Shown here in pieces: positions 27,821 to 38,006 of a stretch of DNA of 64,000 bases (positions within the stretch are counted from its first letter, which is position 1; each line of letters opens with the position of its first letter). Origin of the DNA: SZUA-36 sp963704855. Lineage in GTDB: Bacteria > Pseudomonadota > Gammaproteobacteria > Xanthomonadales > SZUA-36. Location of the stretch: assembly GCA_963704855.1 (NCBI GenBank), contig CAVPHY010000028.1:496001-560000 (forward strand). Reading direction: 5' to 3'. The notes under the pieces are model-generated. The model did not search any database and had not been told where the DNA came from. It saw nothing but the letters and a program-made list of their open reading frames with translations. The position numbers were made by a program, and so were the translations under genes.

Positions 27821-30183
27821 GTACGCAGCCCGAAGCAGTGGTGCAAATGGTCAACATCGAAATCGATGGAAAGGCCATGCAAGTACCTAAAAATTCGATG
27901 ATTATCGAGGCCACGGATAAGGCAGGAATCAGCATTCCGCGGTTTTGTTACCACAGCAAGTTAAGCATCGCGGCCAACTGCCGTATGTGCCTTGTGGATA
28001 TTGAAAAGTCACCCAAGCCGATGCCGGCCTGTGCCACGCCGGTCATGGATGGCATGAAGATCTTTACGCAATCGCGCCGCGCGATTGATGCACAGCACGG
28101 TGTCATGGAGTTCCTGTTAATCAATCACCCGCTTGATTGCCCGATATGTGACCAGGGCGGTGAGTGTGAATTACAGGATCTGGCGGTTGGTTACGGCCGC
28201 TCAGTTTCCCGTTTCAGCGAGCGCAAACGCGTGGTCAAGGACCACAATATCGGGCCGTTGGTGCAGACAGACCTGACCCGTTGCATCCAGTGTACACGCT
28301 GTGTGCGTTTTCTTGACGAAATCGCGGGAACCCAGGAACTGGGCATGTTCGGGCGGGGTGACCGCTCAGAAATCGGCACTGCAGCCTGTCCCAGGGTATC
28401 GATTCTGAATTATCCGGAAATGTGATTGATCTATGCCCGGTGGGCGCATTGACCAACAAGCCATTCCGTTTCTCGGCGCGTGCATGGGAATTGATGGCAA
28501 GGCCTTCCCTGGCAGTACACGATGGTGTCGGCTCAAACCTGTGGTACCACACACGTCGCGGGAAGGTTTTGCGCGCGGTGCCTCGGGACAACGAACCGAC
28601 CAATGAAACCTGGTTGTCAGACCGTGACCGTTATTCCCATTTTGGCCTGAATTCCGATGACAGGGTTCTCGAACCCATGGTCAAGGTAAATGACCAATGG
28701 CAAAACGTGTCATGGGATGAAGGTCTGCGCAAGGCCACAAAGGCACTACGCAAATCCGTTACCGCACATGGCGGCGCCAACCTGGGTGTGTTGATGTCAG
28801 CAAGCGCATCGACGGAAGAGCACTACCTGGCCCGGCGCCTGGCGAACGGCCTCGACTGCCCGAATGTGGACTACCGTCTGAGGGAGCAGGACTTCAGTGA
28901 CGACCAGCCCTGGCCTGACGGCGTCATTCCAGACACCGATGGCCTCAATTGACGAGGCCTCCACGATTATCCTTATTGGTAGCAATATCCGCCACGAGGC
29001 CCCCATCCTGGGGCAACGTGTTCGCAAGGCCTGGCGCAAAGGCGCACGGGTGGCTGCGTTGAACCCGGTTGATTGGAGTTTTCATTTCGACCTGGCAGAA
29101 AAATTGATCGCGGCGCCGCAAAACATGGTTAAAGAGTTGGCTGCGCTTGCCATGGCAGTTGCCAAACTTACCGGCCGGGAAATTCCCGGATATTTACAGG
29201 CTGCGCTATCAGGCGTCCAGGCTGGCGCATCACATCAGGCGATGGCCGAAATGTTGAAGGAAGACGGCACCAAAATGCTGATCCTCGGACAATCGGCCAT
29301 GGCGCACGAACAGGCATCCTGGTTGCGTCAGTTATCGGTCTGGATTGCCAGCGCAAGCGGTGCTTCCCTCAATATCGTTACGCACGGTGGTAATTATACC
29401 GGTGCAGCGATGGTGGCGGGATCCGCCGATGCAACGGATGGTCTCAATGCCCGTGAAATGCTCAGCGCATCGCTCAAGGGTTACCTGTTGTGGGATATCG
29501 AGCCTGAATTTGACCTGGCCAACCCCGCACAGGCCATGCAGGTACTCGCATCGGCCGAGCGTGTGGTGGCAGTATCCGCTTATGCCAGCGACGGTCTGAA
29601 AGCGGTTGCTGATGTGATATTGCCATTGGCGCCCCTGGCTGAATCTGAAGGCTTGTTTTATACCTTTGATGGACAGTCGTTTGTGGTTGAGACAGCGGTC
29701 AGTCCATCAGGCCAGGCCAGGGCCGGCTGGAAAATATTGCGCCGATTGGGCGCTGAACTTGAGCTGGATGGTTTTTCACAGGTCGATATCAACTCGCTCC
29801 GTGAAGAGATGCTTGCCGGTATCAACAAGACCGGCGAGTCGGCGGGCGAGGCCAGGCTGGCGACGCCGAAGACGGATGGTGAGCTTTACCGCGTAGGTGA
29901 TGTTGCAATGTACGCTGTTGACGCCCAGTGTCGGCGGTCCGCTTATCTGCAACAGACGGTTCACGCCGAGAATAATTTTGTCGGGCTGAACCCCGATGAT
30001 GCAGGCCGAAGAGGCTTTGCCAACGGTCACGAGGTAAAGGTCAGCCAGGGCAGCGGGCAGGTCGTACTGCCGGTCCGTTTGTGCAACGAGTTGCCCCTGG
30101 GTGCGGTTTGGGTGAAAAGCGCAACAGATTTCGGTATTGCGCTCGGTGACAGTTTCGGACCCATTAGCGTGGAGGCGGCCTGA
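27817..30183 (+). CDS. nuoG: NADH-quinone oxidoreductase subunit G (two frame breaks)
   Basis: NuoG is the large iron–sulfur subunit of the peripheral arm. The N-terminal part has the [2Fe-2S] and [4Fe-4S] motifs (CRMCLVDIEKSPKPMPAC, HPLDCPICDQGGECELQD, CIQCTRCVRFLDEIAG). Homology then jumps frame near 28380 (into IDSELSGNVIDLCPVGALTNKPF, seen as VIDLCPVGALTNKPFRF) and again near 28930 (into ASTIILIGSNIRHEAP). The first break behaves as one missing base and the second as one extra, so the net length is about 788 aa, normal for proteobacterial NuoG. The C-terminal molybdopterin-oxidoreductase-like fold is present. Confidence 0.93.
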
Positions 30184-31235
30184 TGCTTGATATGCTCCTA
30201 TCTGTTTACGAGTGGATACAGTCACAGTACCTGATCTGGACGGTGCTCAAAATTTTGGTGATCACGGTTCCGCTCATCACGGCCGTGGCTTTTTACACCT
30301 ATTTTGAACGTAAGGTTATCGGTTCGATGCAGATTCGTGTCGGGCCAAGCCGGGTTGGGCCACTGGGTTTGATTCAACCTTTTGCCGATGTATTCAAGTT
30401 GCTGTTGAAAGAGATCATCCTGCCAACCAACTCCAACCGTTACCTGTTCCTGCTGGCACCGATTATTGCACTGGTTCCGGCTTTTGCGGCTTGGGCGGTT
30501 ATACCATTCAACGACTTCCTGGTATTGGCGGACATCGACGCAGGTCTGATTTATGTGCTGGCGCTGACATCTCTGGGTGTCTACGGCGTCATTATTGCCG
30601 GTTGGGCTTCCAACTCAAAGTATGCGTTTCTCGGCGCCATGCGCGCTGCGGCACAGACAGTGTCATATGAAATTGCGATGGGTTTTTCACTGGTGGGCGT
30701 GTTGATTCTCGCAGGGTCGATGAACCTCCGGGAAATAGTATTGGCCCAGCAAGGCGGTATATTTGACTGGTACTGGTTGCCGCTGTTTCCATTATTCATT
30801 ATTTACATGATCTCGGGTGTGGCTGAGACAAACCGTGCACCGTTTGACCAGGCTGAGGGTGAATCAGAAATCGTCGCGGGTTTCCATGTCGAGTATTCGG
30901 GGTCAGCGTTTGCCGTTTTCTTTTTGGCTGAATACGCCGTCATGATACTCATTTCCGGTTTGACCGCCATCCTGTTTGCAGGTGGTTGGTTGTCACCGTT
31001 CGAAGGCGTGCCCGTACTGGGTGAGACCTTCCTGGCCGAGGGCAGTATTTTCTGGTTCCTGGCCAAGACAGTTGTCTTCATGTTCATGTTTTTGTGGTAT
31101 CGGGCGACATTCCCCCGCTTCCGTTACGACCAGATCATGCGTCTGGGTTGGAAAGTACTTATACCCATAACAATGGTCTGGGTGATGGTTAGCGCCCTGA
31201 TGACCGTTCTTGGGTTCGTGGTAAAGGGTAGCTGA
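30183..31235 (+). CDS. nuoH: NADH-quinone oxidoreductase subunit H
   Basis: NuoH joins the membrane and peripheral arms and lines the quinone entry. The 350-aa protein has eight or so hydrophobic segments and conserved loops: YFERKVIGSMQIRVGPSRVGP (in parts ERKVIGSMQIRVGP), SNSKYAFLGAMRAAAQ, and NRAPFDQAEGESEIVAGFH. Its ATG overlaps the nuoG stop. Confidence 0.97.
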   Translation: MLDMLLSVYEWIQSQYLIWTVLKILVITVPLITAVAFYTYFERKVIGSMQIRVGPSRVGPLGLIQPFADVFKLLLKEIILPTNSNRYLFLLAPIIALVPAFAAWAVIPFNDFLVLADIDAGLIYVLALTSLGVYGVIIAGWASNSKYAFLGAMRAAAQTVSYEIAMGFSLVGVLILAGSMNLREIVLAQQGGIFDWYWLPLFPLFIIYMISGVAETNRAPFDQAEGESEIVAGFHVEYSGSAFAVFFLAEYAVMILISGLTAILFAGGWLSPFEGVPVLGETFLAEGSIFWFLAKTVVFMFMFLWYRATFPRFRYDQIMRLGWKVLIPITMVWVMVSALMTVLGFVVKGS

Positions 31236-31237
31236 GG

Positions 31238-31726
31238 ATGAAACGAATCATTGAATATTTTCGCAGCTTGATGTTGCTCGAACTGCTGAAAGGCATGAGC
31301 CTCACGATGCGCCACATGTTCCGGCCAACTATCACGATCAATTACCCGGAAGAAAAAACACCCAAGTCAGTTCGTTTTCGCGGTCTGCACGCCTTGCGTC
31401 GCTATCCGAACGGTGAGGAACGTTGTATTGCCTGCAAGTTATGCGAGGCCGTGTGCCCTGCGCTTGCCATAACCATCGAATCTGAACAGCGTGAAGACGG
31501 CAGTCGCCGTACGACGCGTTATGACATAGATTTGTTCAAATGCATTTTCTGCGGGTTTTGCGAAGAGTCCTGCCCGGTTGACTCCATTGTCGAAACAGGC
31601 TTTCTCGAGTTCCATTTTGAGTCTCCCGAAGAAGCCATTATGACCAAGGAAAAACTACTCGCGGTCGGTGACAGGTTCGAGTCAGAGATTGCTGAAAATC
31701 GTAACAAGGATGCGGCTTACCGATGA
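31238..31726 (+). CDS. nuoI: NADH-quinone oxidoreductase subunit I
   Basis: NuoI carries two [4Fe-4S] clusters (N6a and N6b). The 162-aa ferredoxin-like protein has both motifs, CIACKLCEAVCPA and CIFCGFCEESCPVD, preceded by HALRRYPNGEERC. Position and length are standard. It overlaps nuoJ by 4 nt. Confidence 0.97.
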   Translation: MKRIIEYFRSLMLLELLKGMSLTMRHMFRPTITINYPEEKTPKSVRFRGLHALRRYPNGEERCIACKLCEAVCPALAITIESEQREDGSRRTTRYDIDLFKCIFCGFCEESCPVDSIVETGFLEFHFESPEEAIMTKEKLLAVGDRFESEIAENRNKDAAYR

Positions 31727-32337
31727 TTGTCCAGGAACTGGTTTTTTACGCTTTTTCATTGGTGCTGGTGTTTGCCGCTGTTTCGGTGATTACTGCGCGT
31801 AATCCCGTCTACTCCGTCCTGTTCCTGATCCTGGCCTTTTTCAGCGCAGCCGCCATCTGGATGCTGCTGGAGGCTGAGTTCCTTGCCATCATATTGGTCG
31901 TGGTTTACGTGGGCGCCGTGATGGTGCTGTTTCTGTTCGTGATCATGATGCTGGATATCAACCTCGTGCCATTCAAGGAAGGTTTTATCCGTTACCTGCC
32001 CGTGGCTGTGCTGGTCGCGATTGTCATGGCGGTCGAGTTGTTGATGGTGATGTGGAGCAAGGGACGGTTCGGGGCGGAAATGTTCCCGGTGCCGCCACCG
32101 AACAGCGCGGATTACAGCAATACCCGGGAGCTGGGTGAGTTGCTGTATACCAATTACCTGCTGCCGTTTGAGGTTGCGGGCGTGATATTGCTGGTCGCAA
32201 TGATCGCAGCGGTTGCCCTGACCCATCGTAAGCGCACCGATATTAAAACCCAGAACCCCTCAGCGCAGGTCAGGACCCGCCGGGACGAAAGTGTCAGGCT
32301 GGTGAAAATGAAACCTGAAAAGCCACGGAGCGTGTGA
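31723..32337 (+). CDS. nuoJ: NADH-quinone oxidoreductase subunit J
   Basis: NuoJ is a membrane-arm subunit between NuoH and NuoN. The 204-aa protein has five hydrophobic segments and the conserved NPVYSVLFLILAFFSAAAIW and VVYVGAVMVLFLFVIMML stretches. A basic tail follows the last membrane segment. Confidence 0.95.
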   Translation: MIVQELVFYAFSLVLVFAAVSVITARNPVYSVLFLILAFFSAAAIWMLLEAEFLAIILVVVYVGAVMVLFLFVIMMLDINLVPFKEGFIRYLPVAVLVAIVMAVELLMVMWSKGRFGAEMFPVPPPNSADYSNTRELGELLYTNYLLPFEVAGVILLVAMIAAVALTHRKRTDIKTQNPSAQVRTRRDESVRLVKMKPEKPRSV

Positions 32338-32346
32338 GGAAATATC

Positions 32347-32652
32347 ATGCTGACACTTGCACATTTTCTGACCCTTGGCGCAATCCTCTTTAGCCTGAGT
32401 GTTGCGGGTATCTTCATTAACCGTAAGAACATCATCATTCTGCTGATGTGTATCGAGCTGATGCTGCTGGCGGTTAATATGAACTTCGTCGCGTTCTCAC
32501 GGTTCCTGGGTAATCTCGACGGACAGATATTTGTATTCTTCATTCTGACGGTAGCGGCGGCCGAGGCGGGTATAGGTCTCGCCATCCTGGTCGTTCTATT
32601 CCGCAACCGGCGGACCATTAATGTTGCCGAACTGGACGATCTGAAAGGATGA
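32347..32652 (+). CDS. nuoK: NADH-quinone oxidoreductase subunit K
   Basis: NuoK is a small three-helix membrane subunit with Glu residues in the proton path. The 101-aa protein contains CIELMLLAVNMNFVAFS and VAAAEAGIGLAILVVLFRN, each with the conserved membrane Glu. It overlaps nuoL by 4 nt. Confidence 0.97.
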   Translation: MLTLAHFLTLGAILFSLSVAGIFINRKNIIILLMCIELMLLAVNMNFVAFSRFLGNLDGQIFVFFILTVAAAEAGIGLAILVVLFRNRRTINVAELDDLKG

Positions 32653-34658
32653 ACATGTCGTTGCAAACTACACTGCTGCTGATACCGCTGGCGCCATTGG
32701 CCGGAGCGATCCTGGCGGGATTTTTCCGCAACCAGATTGGCCGGGTGGGCTCACATACCGTTGCGATTCTCGGTGTCGCCCTGTCCTTTGCATTGTCCGC
32801 GTGGCTGCTTTTGCAACAGGTCAACGGCACGCTGGAAACCGTCAACATGAATATCTATACGTGGATGGTTGCAGATGGTATCCGTTTCCAGGTCGGTTTC
32901 CTTGTGGATCACCTGACGACCTTGATGATGTGCGTGGTTTCATTCGTTTCATTGATGGTACACATCTATACGATCGGCTACATGCGCGATGATCCGGGTT
33001 ACCAGCGTTTCTTCAGCTATATCGCCCTGTTTACCTTTGCGATGCTGATGCTGGTCATGTCCAACAACTTCCTGCAGTTGTTCTTTGGTTGGGAAGCGGT
33101 GGGGCTTGTCTCCTATTTGCTGATCGGTTTCTGGTTCAACCGGGAGTCCGCCATCAGGGCGAATTTGAAGGCCTTCCTGGTGAACCGCGTGGGTGATTTC
33201 GGGTTCCTGCTTGGAATAGCCGCGGTACTCCTTACCTTTGGCACACTCGATTATGCAGAGGTTTTTGCACAGGCCAGCGGCGCCGTTGAGCAGACGATCT
33301 CGATTCCCGGCGGCATGGAATGGAACATCCTGACCTTTATCTGCATCTGCCTGTTTATCGGCGCCATGGGCAAATCCGCGCAGGCGCCATTGCACGTGTG
33401 GTTGCCGGACTCAATGGAAGGCCCGACGCCCATATCCGCCTTGATCCATGCGGCCACCATGGTTACCGCCGGTATCTTCATGGTAGCGAGGATGTCACCC
33501 CTGTTCGAGTTGAGCGAGGTGGCGCTGAGCTTTGTCTTGCTCATCGGCGCGGTAACTGCATTGTCGATGGGTCTGATCGGTATCGTGCAGAATGACGTCA
33601 AGCGTGTTATCGCTTACTCCACCTTGTCGCAACTGGGTTATATGACGGTAGCACTGGGTGTTTCGGCCTATTCCGCAGCCATTTTCCACCTGATGACACA
33701 CGCGTTCTTCAAGGCGCTGTTGTTCCTCGGGGCAGGCTCGGTGATTATCGCCTTGCATCACGAGCAGGATATGCGTTACATGGGTGGCCTGAGGAAATAT
33801 ATGCCGGTCACCTGGCTGACCGCGTGGATCGGTACGCTGGCGTTGATCGGATTCCCGTTTTTCTCCGGCTTTTATTCCAAGGACGCGATAATCGAGGTCG
33901 TCGCGGAATCGCATCGCTGGGGGAGTGGCTTTGCCTACTTTGCGGTCGTTGCGGGTGTCCTGGTTACCGCCATTTACAGCTTCAGGCTGTTATATCTCAC
34001 GTTCCACGGCAAGGAGCGCTTCGAGGTAGTGCATGATGCCGGCGATCACCCGCCTTCCGGTCAATTGGCACATGCACCCAAGGAGTCACCATTGGTGGTG
34101 ACCCTGCCGCTGATACTTCTGGCCATACCATCCATCGTTATTGGCTGGATGACCATCGAACCGGTGTTGTTTGGCGGTTGGCTGGATGACTCCATCTTTG
34201 TGCTTGAGAAAAATAATGTGCTCGCCGAACTGGGTGAGCATTTTCACGGCGCGTCTGCCATGGCGATGCACGCTGTTTACACAGTGCCTTTCTGGTTGAT
34301 GGTTGCGGGCTTTGTACTTGCGACGGTTATTTACCAGTTCCGCCCGGCGATCGCGGATGCGGTCCGCAACCGGCTCCCTTTTCTGTACCGCTTGCTCGAG
34401 CACAAATACTATTTTGACGAGTTCTATCAGAAGTTCTTTGCCCAGGGTGGTGTCAAGCTGGGCCAAAGCCTGTGGAACAGGGCCGACGCCGGCCTGATTG
34501 ATAACGGTATTGTTAACGGATCAGCCCGGGTGGTTGAGTGGGTGGCTGCGCGTGTACGCCGCTTTCAAACCGGATTTTTGTATGACTATGCCTTTGCCAT
34601 GATTATCGGACTGATCGGAATATTGGCGGTCTGGGTAACGATGGTGCCTGGACGATGA
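32649..34658 (+). CDS. nuoL: NADH-quinone oxidoreductase subunit L
   Basis: NuoL is an antiporter-like proton-pumping subunit at the far end of the membrane arm, with a long lateral helix. The 669-aa protein shows FGWEAVGLVSYLLIGFW, GAMGKSAQAPLHVWLPDSMEGPTPISALIHAATMV (in parts GKSAQAPLHVWLPDSMEG) and GLIGIVQNDVKRVIAYSTLSQLG (part NDVKRVIAYSTLSQLGYM). The ATG at 32655 is an alternative start. Confidence 0.97.
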   Translation: MNMSLQTTLLLIPLAPLAGAILAGFFRNQIGRVGSHTVAILGVALSFALSAWLLLQQVNGTLETVNMNIYTWMVADGIRFQVGFLVDHLTTLMMCVVSFVSLMVHIYTIGYMRDDPGYQRFFSYIALFTFAMLMLVMSNNFLQLFFGWEAVGLVSYLLIGFWFNRESAIRANLKAFLVNRVGDFGFLLGIAAVLLTFGTLDYAEVFAQASGAVEQTISIPGGMEWNILTFICICLFIGAMGKSAQAPLHVWLPDSMEGPTPISALIHAATMVTAGIFMVARMSPLFELSEVALSFVLLIGAVTALSMGLIGIVQNDVKRVIAYSTLSQLGYMTVALGVSAYSAAIFHLMTHAFFKALLFLGAGSVIIALHHEQDMRYMGGLRKYMPVTWLTAWIGTLALIGFPFFSGFYSKDAIIEVVAESHRWGSGFAYFAVVAGVLVTAIYSFRLLYLTFHGKERFEVVHDAGDHPPSGQLAHAPKESPLVVTLPLILLAIPSIVIGWMTIEPVLFGGWLDDSIFVLEKNNVLAELGEHFHGASAMAMHAVYTVPFWLMVAGFVLATVIYQFRPAIADAVRNRLPFLYRLLEHKYYFDEFYQKFFAQGGVKLGQSLWNRADAGLIDNGIVNGSARVVEWVAARVRRFQTGFLYDYAFAMIIGLIGILAVWVTMVPGR

Positions 34659-36178
34659 ACGGGACAATGAACGGATTTCTTCTCAGTATTTTGATCTGGC
34701 TGCCCATTTTGGGCGCAGTGGCGGTCGTGGTGGCCGGTGACCAACGGCCGGCAATGGCGAAGGGACTGGCCCTGTTGATATCAACAGCGACCTTTATATT
34801 GGGTCTGCCACTGTTCTTTTCGTTTGATACATCAACGGCAGCGATGCAATTTGTCGAGCACCGGTCGTGGATCGAAACCTTTAATATCCAGTACTACCTG
34901 GGTGTTGACGGGTTTTCCGCACCGTTGATACTTCTGACCCTGCTGTTTGGTGTGCTCGTGGTGATTGCCGGCTGGCGTTCAATTACGAAGAACGTAAACC
35001 AGTACATGGCGGCGTTCCTGGTGATGGAAGGTTTGATGGTTGGCGTATTTGCAGCGTTGGACGCCTTGCTTTTCTACGTATTCTTTGAAGCGATGCTGAT
35101 CCCGATGTTCCTGGCGATCGGTATATGGGGTGGTCCGCGCCGGGTCTATGCAACGATCAAGTTCTTCCTGTACACGTTCCTGGGTTCGGTGTTTATGCTG
35201 ATCGGCCTGATATACCTGTACATCCAGTCCGGTACCTGGGATATCCTTGCCTGGCACGACATGCCATTGAGCCTCAGCGTTCAAAAATGGTTGTTCATCG
35301 GTTTCCTCGCAGCATTCGCCGTCAAGATTCCAATGTTCCCGGTTCACACATGGTTGCCCGATGCGCATGTTGAAGCACCGACCGGTGGCTCCGTCGTGCT
35401 GGCGGCGATCATGTTGAAAATCGGTGGTTACGGCTTTATCCGGTTCAGCCTGCCGATCACCCCGGATGCCTCCGCTGCGCTTGATTGGCTTGTCATTGCG
35501 CTGTCATTGATTGCGGTGGTGTATATCGGTTTTGTTGCACTGGCTCAGCAGGATATGAAGAAGCTGATCGCTTATTCATCCATTTCACATATGGGGTTCG
35601 TGACACTCGGCCTGTTTATTGCGTTCTCGATCTATCGTAAGACCGGTGGCGTATCCGGTGCTGCGTTGGGTGTTGAAGGTGCGATGATGCAAATGATATC
35701 GCACGGATTTATTTCCGGTGCATTGTTCCTTACCGTCGGTGTTTTATACGACCGGGTTCACAGCCGGATGATCAAGGATTATGGCGGTGTTGCAAACACC
35801 ATGCCCTGGTTTGCCTTGTTTGCGGTCTTTTTCCTGATGGCCAACTCCGGTTTGCCGGGAACCAGCGGCTTTGTCGGTGAGTTCATGGTTATCCTGTCCG
35901 CCTTCCAGGCTAATTTCTGGTTTGCCTTCCTGGCGGCAACAACCCTGATTCTCGGTGCTGCCTACAGCCTGTGGCTCGCCAAGCGCGTCATTTTCGGGGC
36001 CGTTGTTAACCACGAAGTAGAAAGTTTGCAGGATATCAATGCCCGTGAAGCGTTTGTGCTCGGGGTATTGGCTGTCGCCATTCTGTTCTTTGGTTTATGG
36101 CCGCAACCCCTGGTAGACATGATGCAGGCATCGGTCGATCACCTGTTACAACATATTGTTCAATCAAAGGTCATTTAG
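34655..36178 (+). CDS. nuoM: NADH-quinone oxidoreductase subunit M
   Basis: NuoM is the second antiporter-like proton-pumping subunit. The 507-aa protein has FFEAMLIPMFLAIGIWGG, KIPMFPVHTWLPDAHVEAPT, QDMKKLIAYSSISHMGFV and the C-terminal GLPGTSGFVGEFMVI. It overlaps nuoL by 4 nt. Confidence 0.97.
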   Translation: MNGTMNGFLLSILIWLPILGAVAVVVAGDQRPAMAKGLALLISTATFILGLPLFFSFDTSTAAMQFVEHRSWIETFNIQYYLGVDGFSAPLILLTLLFGVLVVIAGWRSITKNVNQYMAAFLVMEGLMVGVFAALDALLFYVFFEAMLIPMFLAIGIWGGPRRVYATIKFFLYTFLGSVFMLIGLIYLYIQSGTWDILAWHDMPLSLSVQKWLFIGFLAAFAVKIPMFPVHTWLPDAHVEAPTGGSVVLAAIMLKIGGYGFIRFSLPITPDASAALDWLVIALSLIAVVYIGFVALAQQDMKKLIAYSSISHMGFVTLGLFIAFSIYRKTGGVSGAALGVEGAMMQMISHGFISGALFLTVGVLYDRVHSRMIKDYGGVANTMPWFALFAVFFLMANSGLPGTSGFVGEFMVILSAFQANFWFAFLAATTLILGAAYSLWLAKRVIFGAVVNHEVESLQDINAREAFVLGVLAVAILFFGLWPQPLVDMMQASVDHLLQHIVQSKVI

Positions 36179-36179
36179 C

Positions 36180-37625
36180 ATGAACGGCGCCCAAATGTTA
36201 TTAGCTGCTCCTGAATTCTGGGTCCTGGTGATGGCCTGCGTCATCATGGTCGTTGACCTGTTTTTGCGTGAAGAACGCCGCGGAATCATTCACATGCTGG
36301 CGATCGTGACAGTGATTTTTGCCGCTATTATTACGTTGCGTGGCGGTACTGTCGTTAATGGCATGCAAGCGGCGACTGCGTTCAATGACAGTTTCATCAG
36401 GGACCTGATGGGCGATGTGCTGAAGGTGTTCAGCTTCGTTATCATGGGTTTGATTTTTATATATTCCAAATTCTACCTCCGCAGCTTCAAGATGTTCCGG
36501 GCGGATTTCTACACACTGAGTCTTTTTGCGCTGCTCGGCGTCATGCTGCTGATCTCGGCCAACAGCATGTTGATGATATATCTCGGCCTGGAGCTGATCT
36601 CGCTGTCCGTCTATGCACTGGTTGCCTTCAATCGTGATTCCGGTCGGGGCACCGAATCCGCTATGAAATACTTTGTGCTGGGCTCGATGGCATCCGGCAT
36701 GCTGCTTTATGGCATGTCCATGATCTATGGTGCAACCGGCACACTCATCCTGCCCGAAATTGCAGAGGCCATCCGCACCCGCGGTCCGGATGATATCCTG
36801 TTGATCTTCGGACTTGTATTCGTGGTGGTCGGTATTGCATTCAAGTTCGGTGTCGTACCTTTTCACATGTGGATTCCGGACGTGTATGAAGGTGCGCCTC
36901 CCGCGGTTACGCTATTTATTTCATCGGTTCCGAAACTGGCGGCGTTTGCAATGGCTTACCGGTTCCTGAGTACGGGTCTCGGTGATCTGCACATTCACTG
37001 GCAGGGTATGCTTGCAAGCCTGGCTGTGCTGTCGATTATTCTCGGTAACCTGGCGGCCATCATGCAAACAAATATCAAGCGAATGCTGGCTTACTCAACC
37101 ATTTCCCATATGGGTTTTGTCATGTTGGGTCTGTTGCCGGGAACCGCCTTTGGTTTTGGTGCGTCCATGTACTACGTCATTGTTTATGGTGTGATGTCAG
37201 TCGCATCTTTCAGCATGGTCATACTGCTGAGCTCAAACGGTGTCGAAGCCGAGCACCTTGAAGATTTCAAGGGTTTGAACCGGCGCAACCCCTATTATGC
37301 GGCCATCATGGGCCTGGTCATGTTCTCCATGGCCGGTGTGCCCCCGATGGTTGGTTTCTTCGCAAAGCTTATGGTGCTCAAGGCGGTCCTTGAAGCCGGT
37401 ATGTTGTGGCTGGCGATCGCAGCCGTCGTGTTTGCAGTTATCGGCGCGTTCTATTATTTGCGTGTCATCAAGTACATGTATTTTGACGAACCGGAAAATG
37501 AAACCCCGGTGATAGCACCTGTAGATTTTGGCGCAGCCCTGACCTTGAATGGTGCCATGATTCTCGGTCTGGGGGTATTCTCCAGCTCATTAATCGCGAT
37601 TTGTATGACAAGTTTCGGACTCTGA
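36180..37625 (+). CDS. nuoN: NADH-quinone oxidoreductase subunit N
   Basis: NuoN is the third antiporter-like proton-pumping subunit and closes the operon. The 481-aa protein has YLGLELISLSVYALVAFNRD, FKFGVVPFHMWIPDVYEGAP, TNIKRMLAYSTISHMGFVML and AGVPPMVGFFAKLMVL. The ATG at 36180, 1 nt after the nuoM stop, matches the family start better than an upstream in-frame ATG at 36156 inside nuoM. Confidence 0.96.
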   Translation: MNGAQMLLAAPEFWVLVMACVIMVVDLFLREERRGIIHMLAIVTVIFAAIITLRGGTVVNGMQAATAFNDSFIRDLMGDVLKVFSFVIMGLIFIYSKFYLRSFKMFRADFYTLSLFALLGVMLLISANSMLMIYLGLELISLSVYALVAFNRDSGRGTESAMKYFVLGSMASGMLLYGMSMIYGATGTLILPEIAEAIRTRGPDDILLIFGLVFVVVGIAFKFGVVPFHMWIPDVYEGAPPAVTLFISSVPKLAAFAMAYRFLSTGLGDLHIHWQGMLASLAVLSIILGNLAAIMQTNIKRMLAYSTISHMGFVMLGLLPGTAFGFGASMYYVIVYGVMSVASFSMVILLSSNGVEAEHLEDFKGLNRRNPYYAAIMGLVMFSMAGVPPMVGFFAKLMVLKAVLEAGMLWLAIAAVVFAVIGAFYYLRVIKYMYFDEPENETPVIAPVDFGAALTLNGAMILGLGVFSSSLIAICMTSFGL

Positions 37626-37690
37626 TCGGTCCTCTGTGGCTAATTCCCGGCGGGTCGATCAGCGATCAGGGTATTTAGCTTGATAAGGTC

Positions 37691-37719
37691 TTGTAATTAG
37701 AGCATCGAATCATTATGAT
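37691..37719 (+). promoter_or_regulatory. Candidate sigma70 promoter for tRNA-fMet
   Basis: TTGTAA (37691–37696), a 17-bp spacer and TATGAT (37714–37719) lie 14 nt before the tRNA 5' end. A C-rich stretch (CCCTCC) follows the -10, resembling a discriminator seen at stable-RNA promoters. Confidence 0.6.
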
Positions 37720-37733
37720 GCCCTCCTTGCCGG

Positions 37734-37810
37734 TGCGGGGTGGAGCAGTCTGGCAGCTCGTCGGGCTCATAACCCGAAGGTCGCAGGTTCGAATCCTGCC
37801 CCCGCTACCA
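37734..37810 (+). tRNA. Initiator tRNA-fMet (anticodon CAT)
   Basis: A 77-nt cloverleaf with anticodon loop CTCATAA. Initiator hallmarks are visible: an unpaired 1:72 position (T and T), three consecutive G:C pairs at the base of the anticodon stem (GGG with CCC), and close similarity to E. coli tRNA-fMet (GGAGCAG, CTCGTCGGG, GAAGGTCG). CCA is encoded. It lies upstream of rimP–nusA, as metY does in E. coli. Confidence 0.96.
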
Positions 37811-37821
37811 ATATTTTTCGA

Positions 37822-37843
37822 GGGTCCGGCAGGGCCCTTTTTT
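37822..37843 (+). terminator. Intrinsic terminator after tRNA-fMet
   Basis: A 6-bp GC-rich stem (GGGTCC with GGGCCC, one G:T pair) with a GGCA loop is followed by six T residues. It may end the tRNA transcript or partly attenuate readthrough into rimP. Confidence 0.7.
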
Positions 37844-37967
37844 GTTTCATCGGCAATTGCCGGTGACCGCTGGCGACGATTGGATTGTGTTATGAAATAA
37901 TGCTGTCGCATCCGCCCTGGGGGGCGTGATTGGAAAGGTTCCGGTGTAGATCGGGGCTAATCGTCGG

Positions 37968-37988
37968 GGGCGTATATGCCCTTTTTTT
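37968..37988 (+). terminator. Terminator-like hairpin in the rimP leader
   Basis: GGGCG-TATA-TGCCC (37968–37981) followed by seven T residues ends 18 nt before the proposed rimP TTG start. The short stem plus T-run resembles an attenuator. In E. coli this operon is feedback-controlled in its leader; whether this hairpin has that role is inference. Confidence 0.5.
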
Positions 37989-38006
37989 GTGCCCGGAGAA
38001 ATTGTT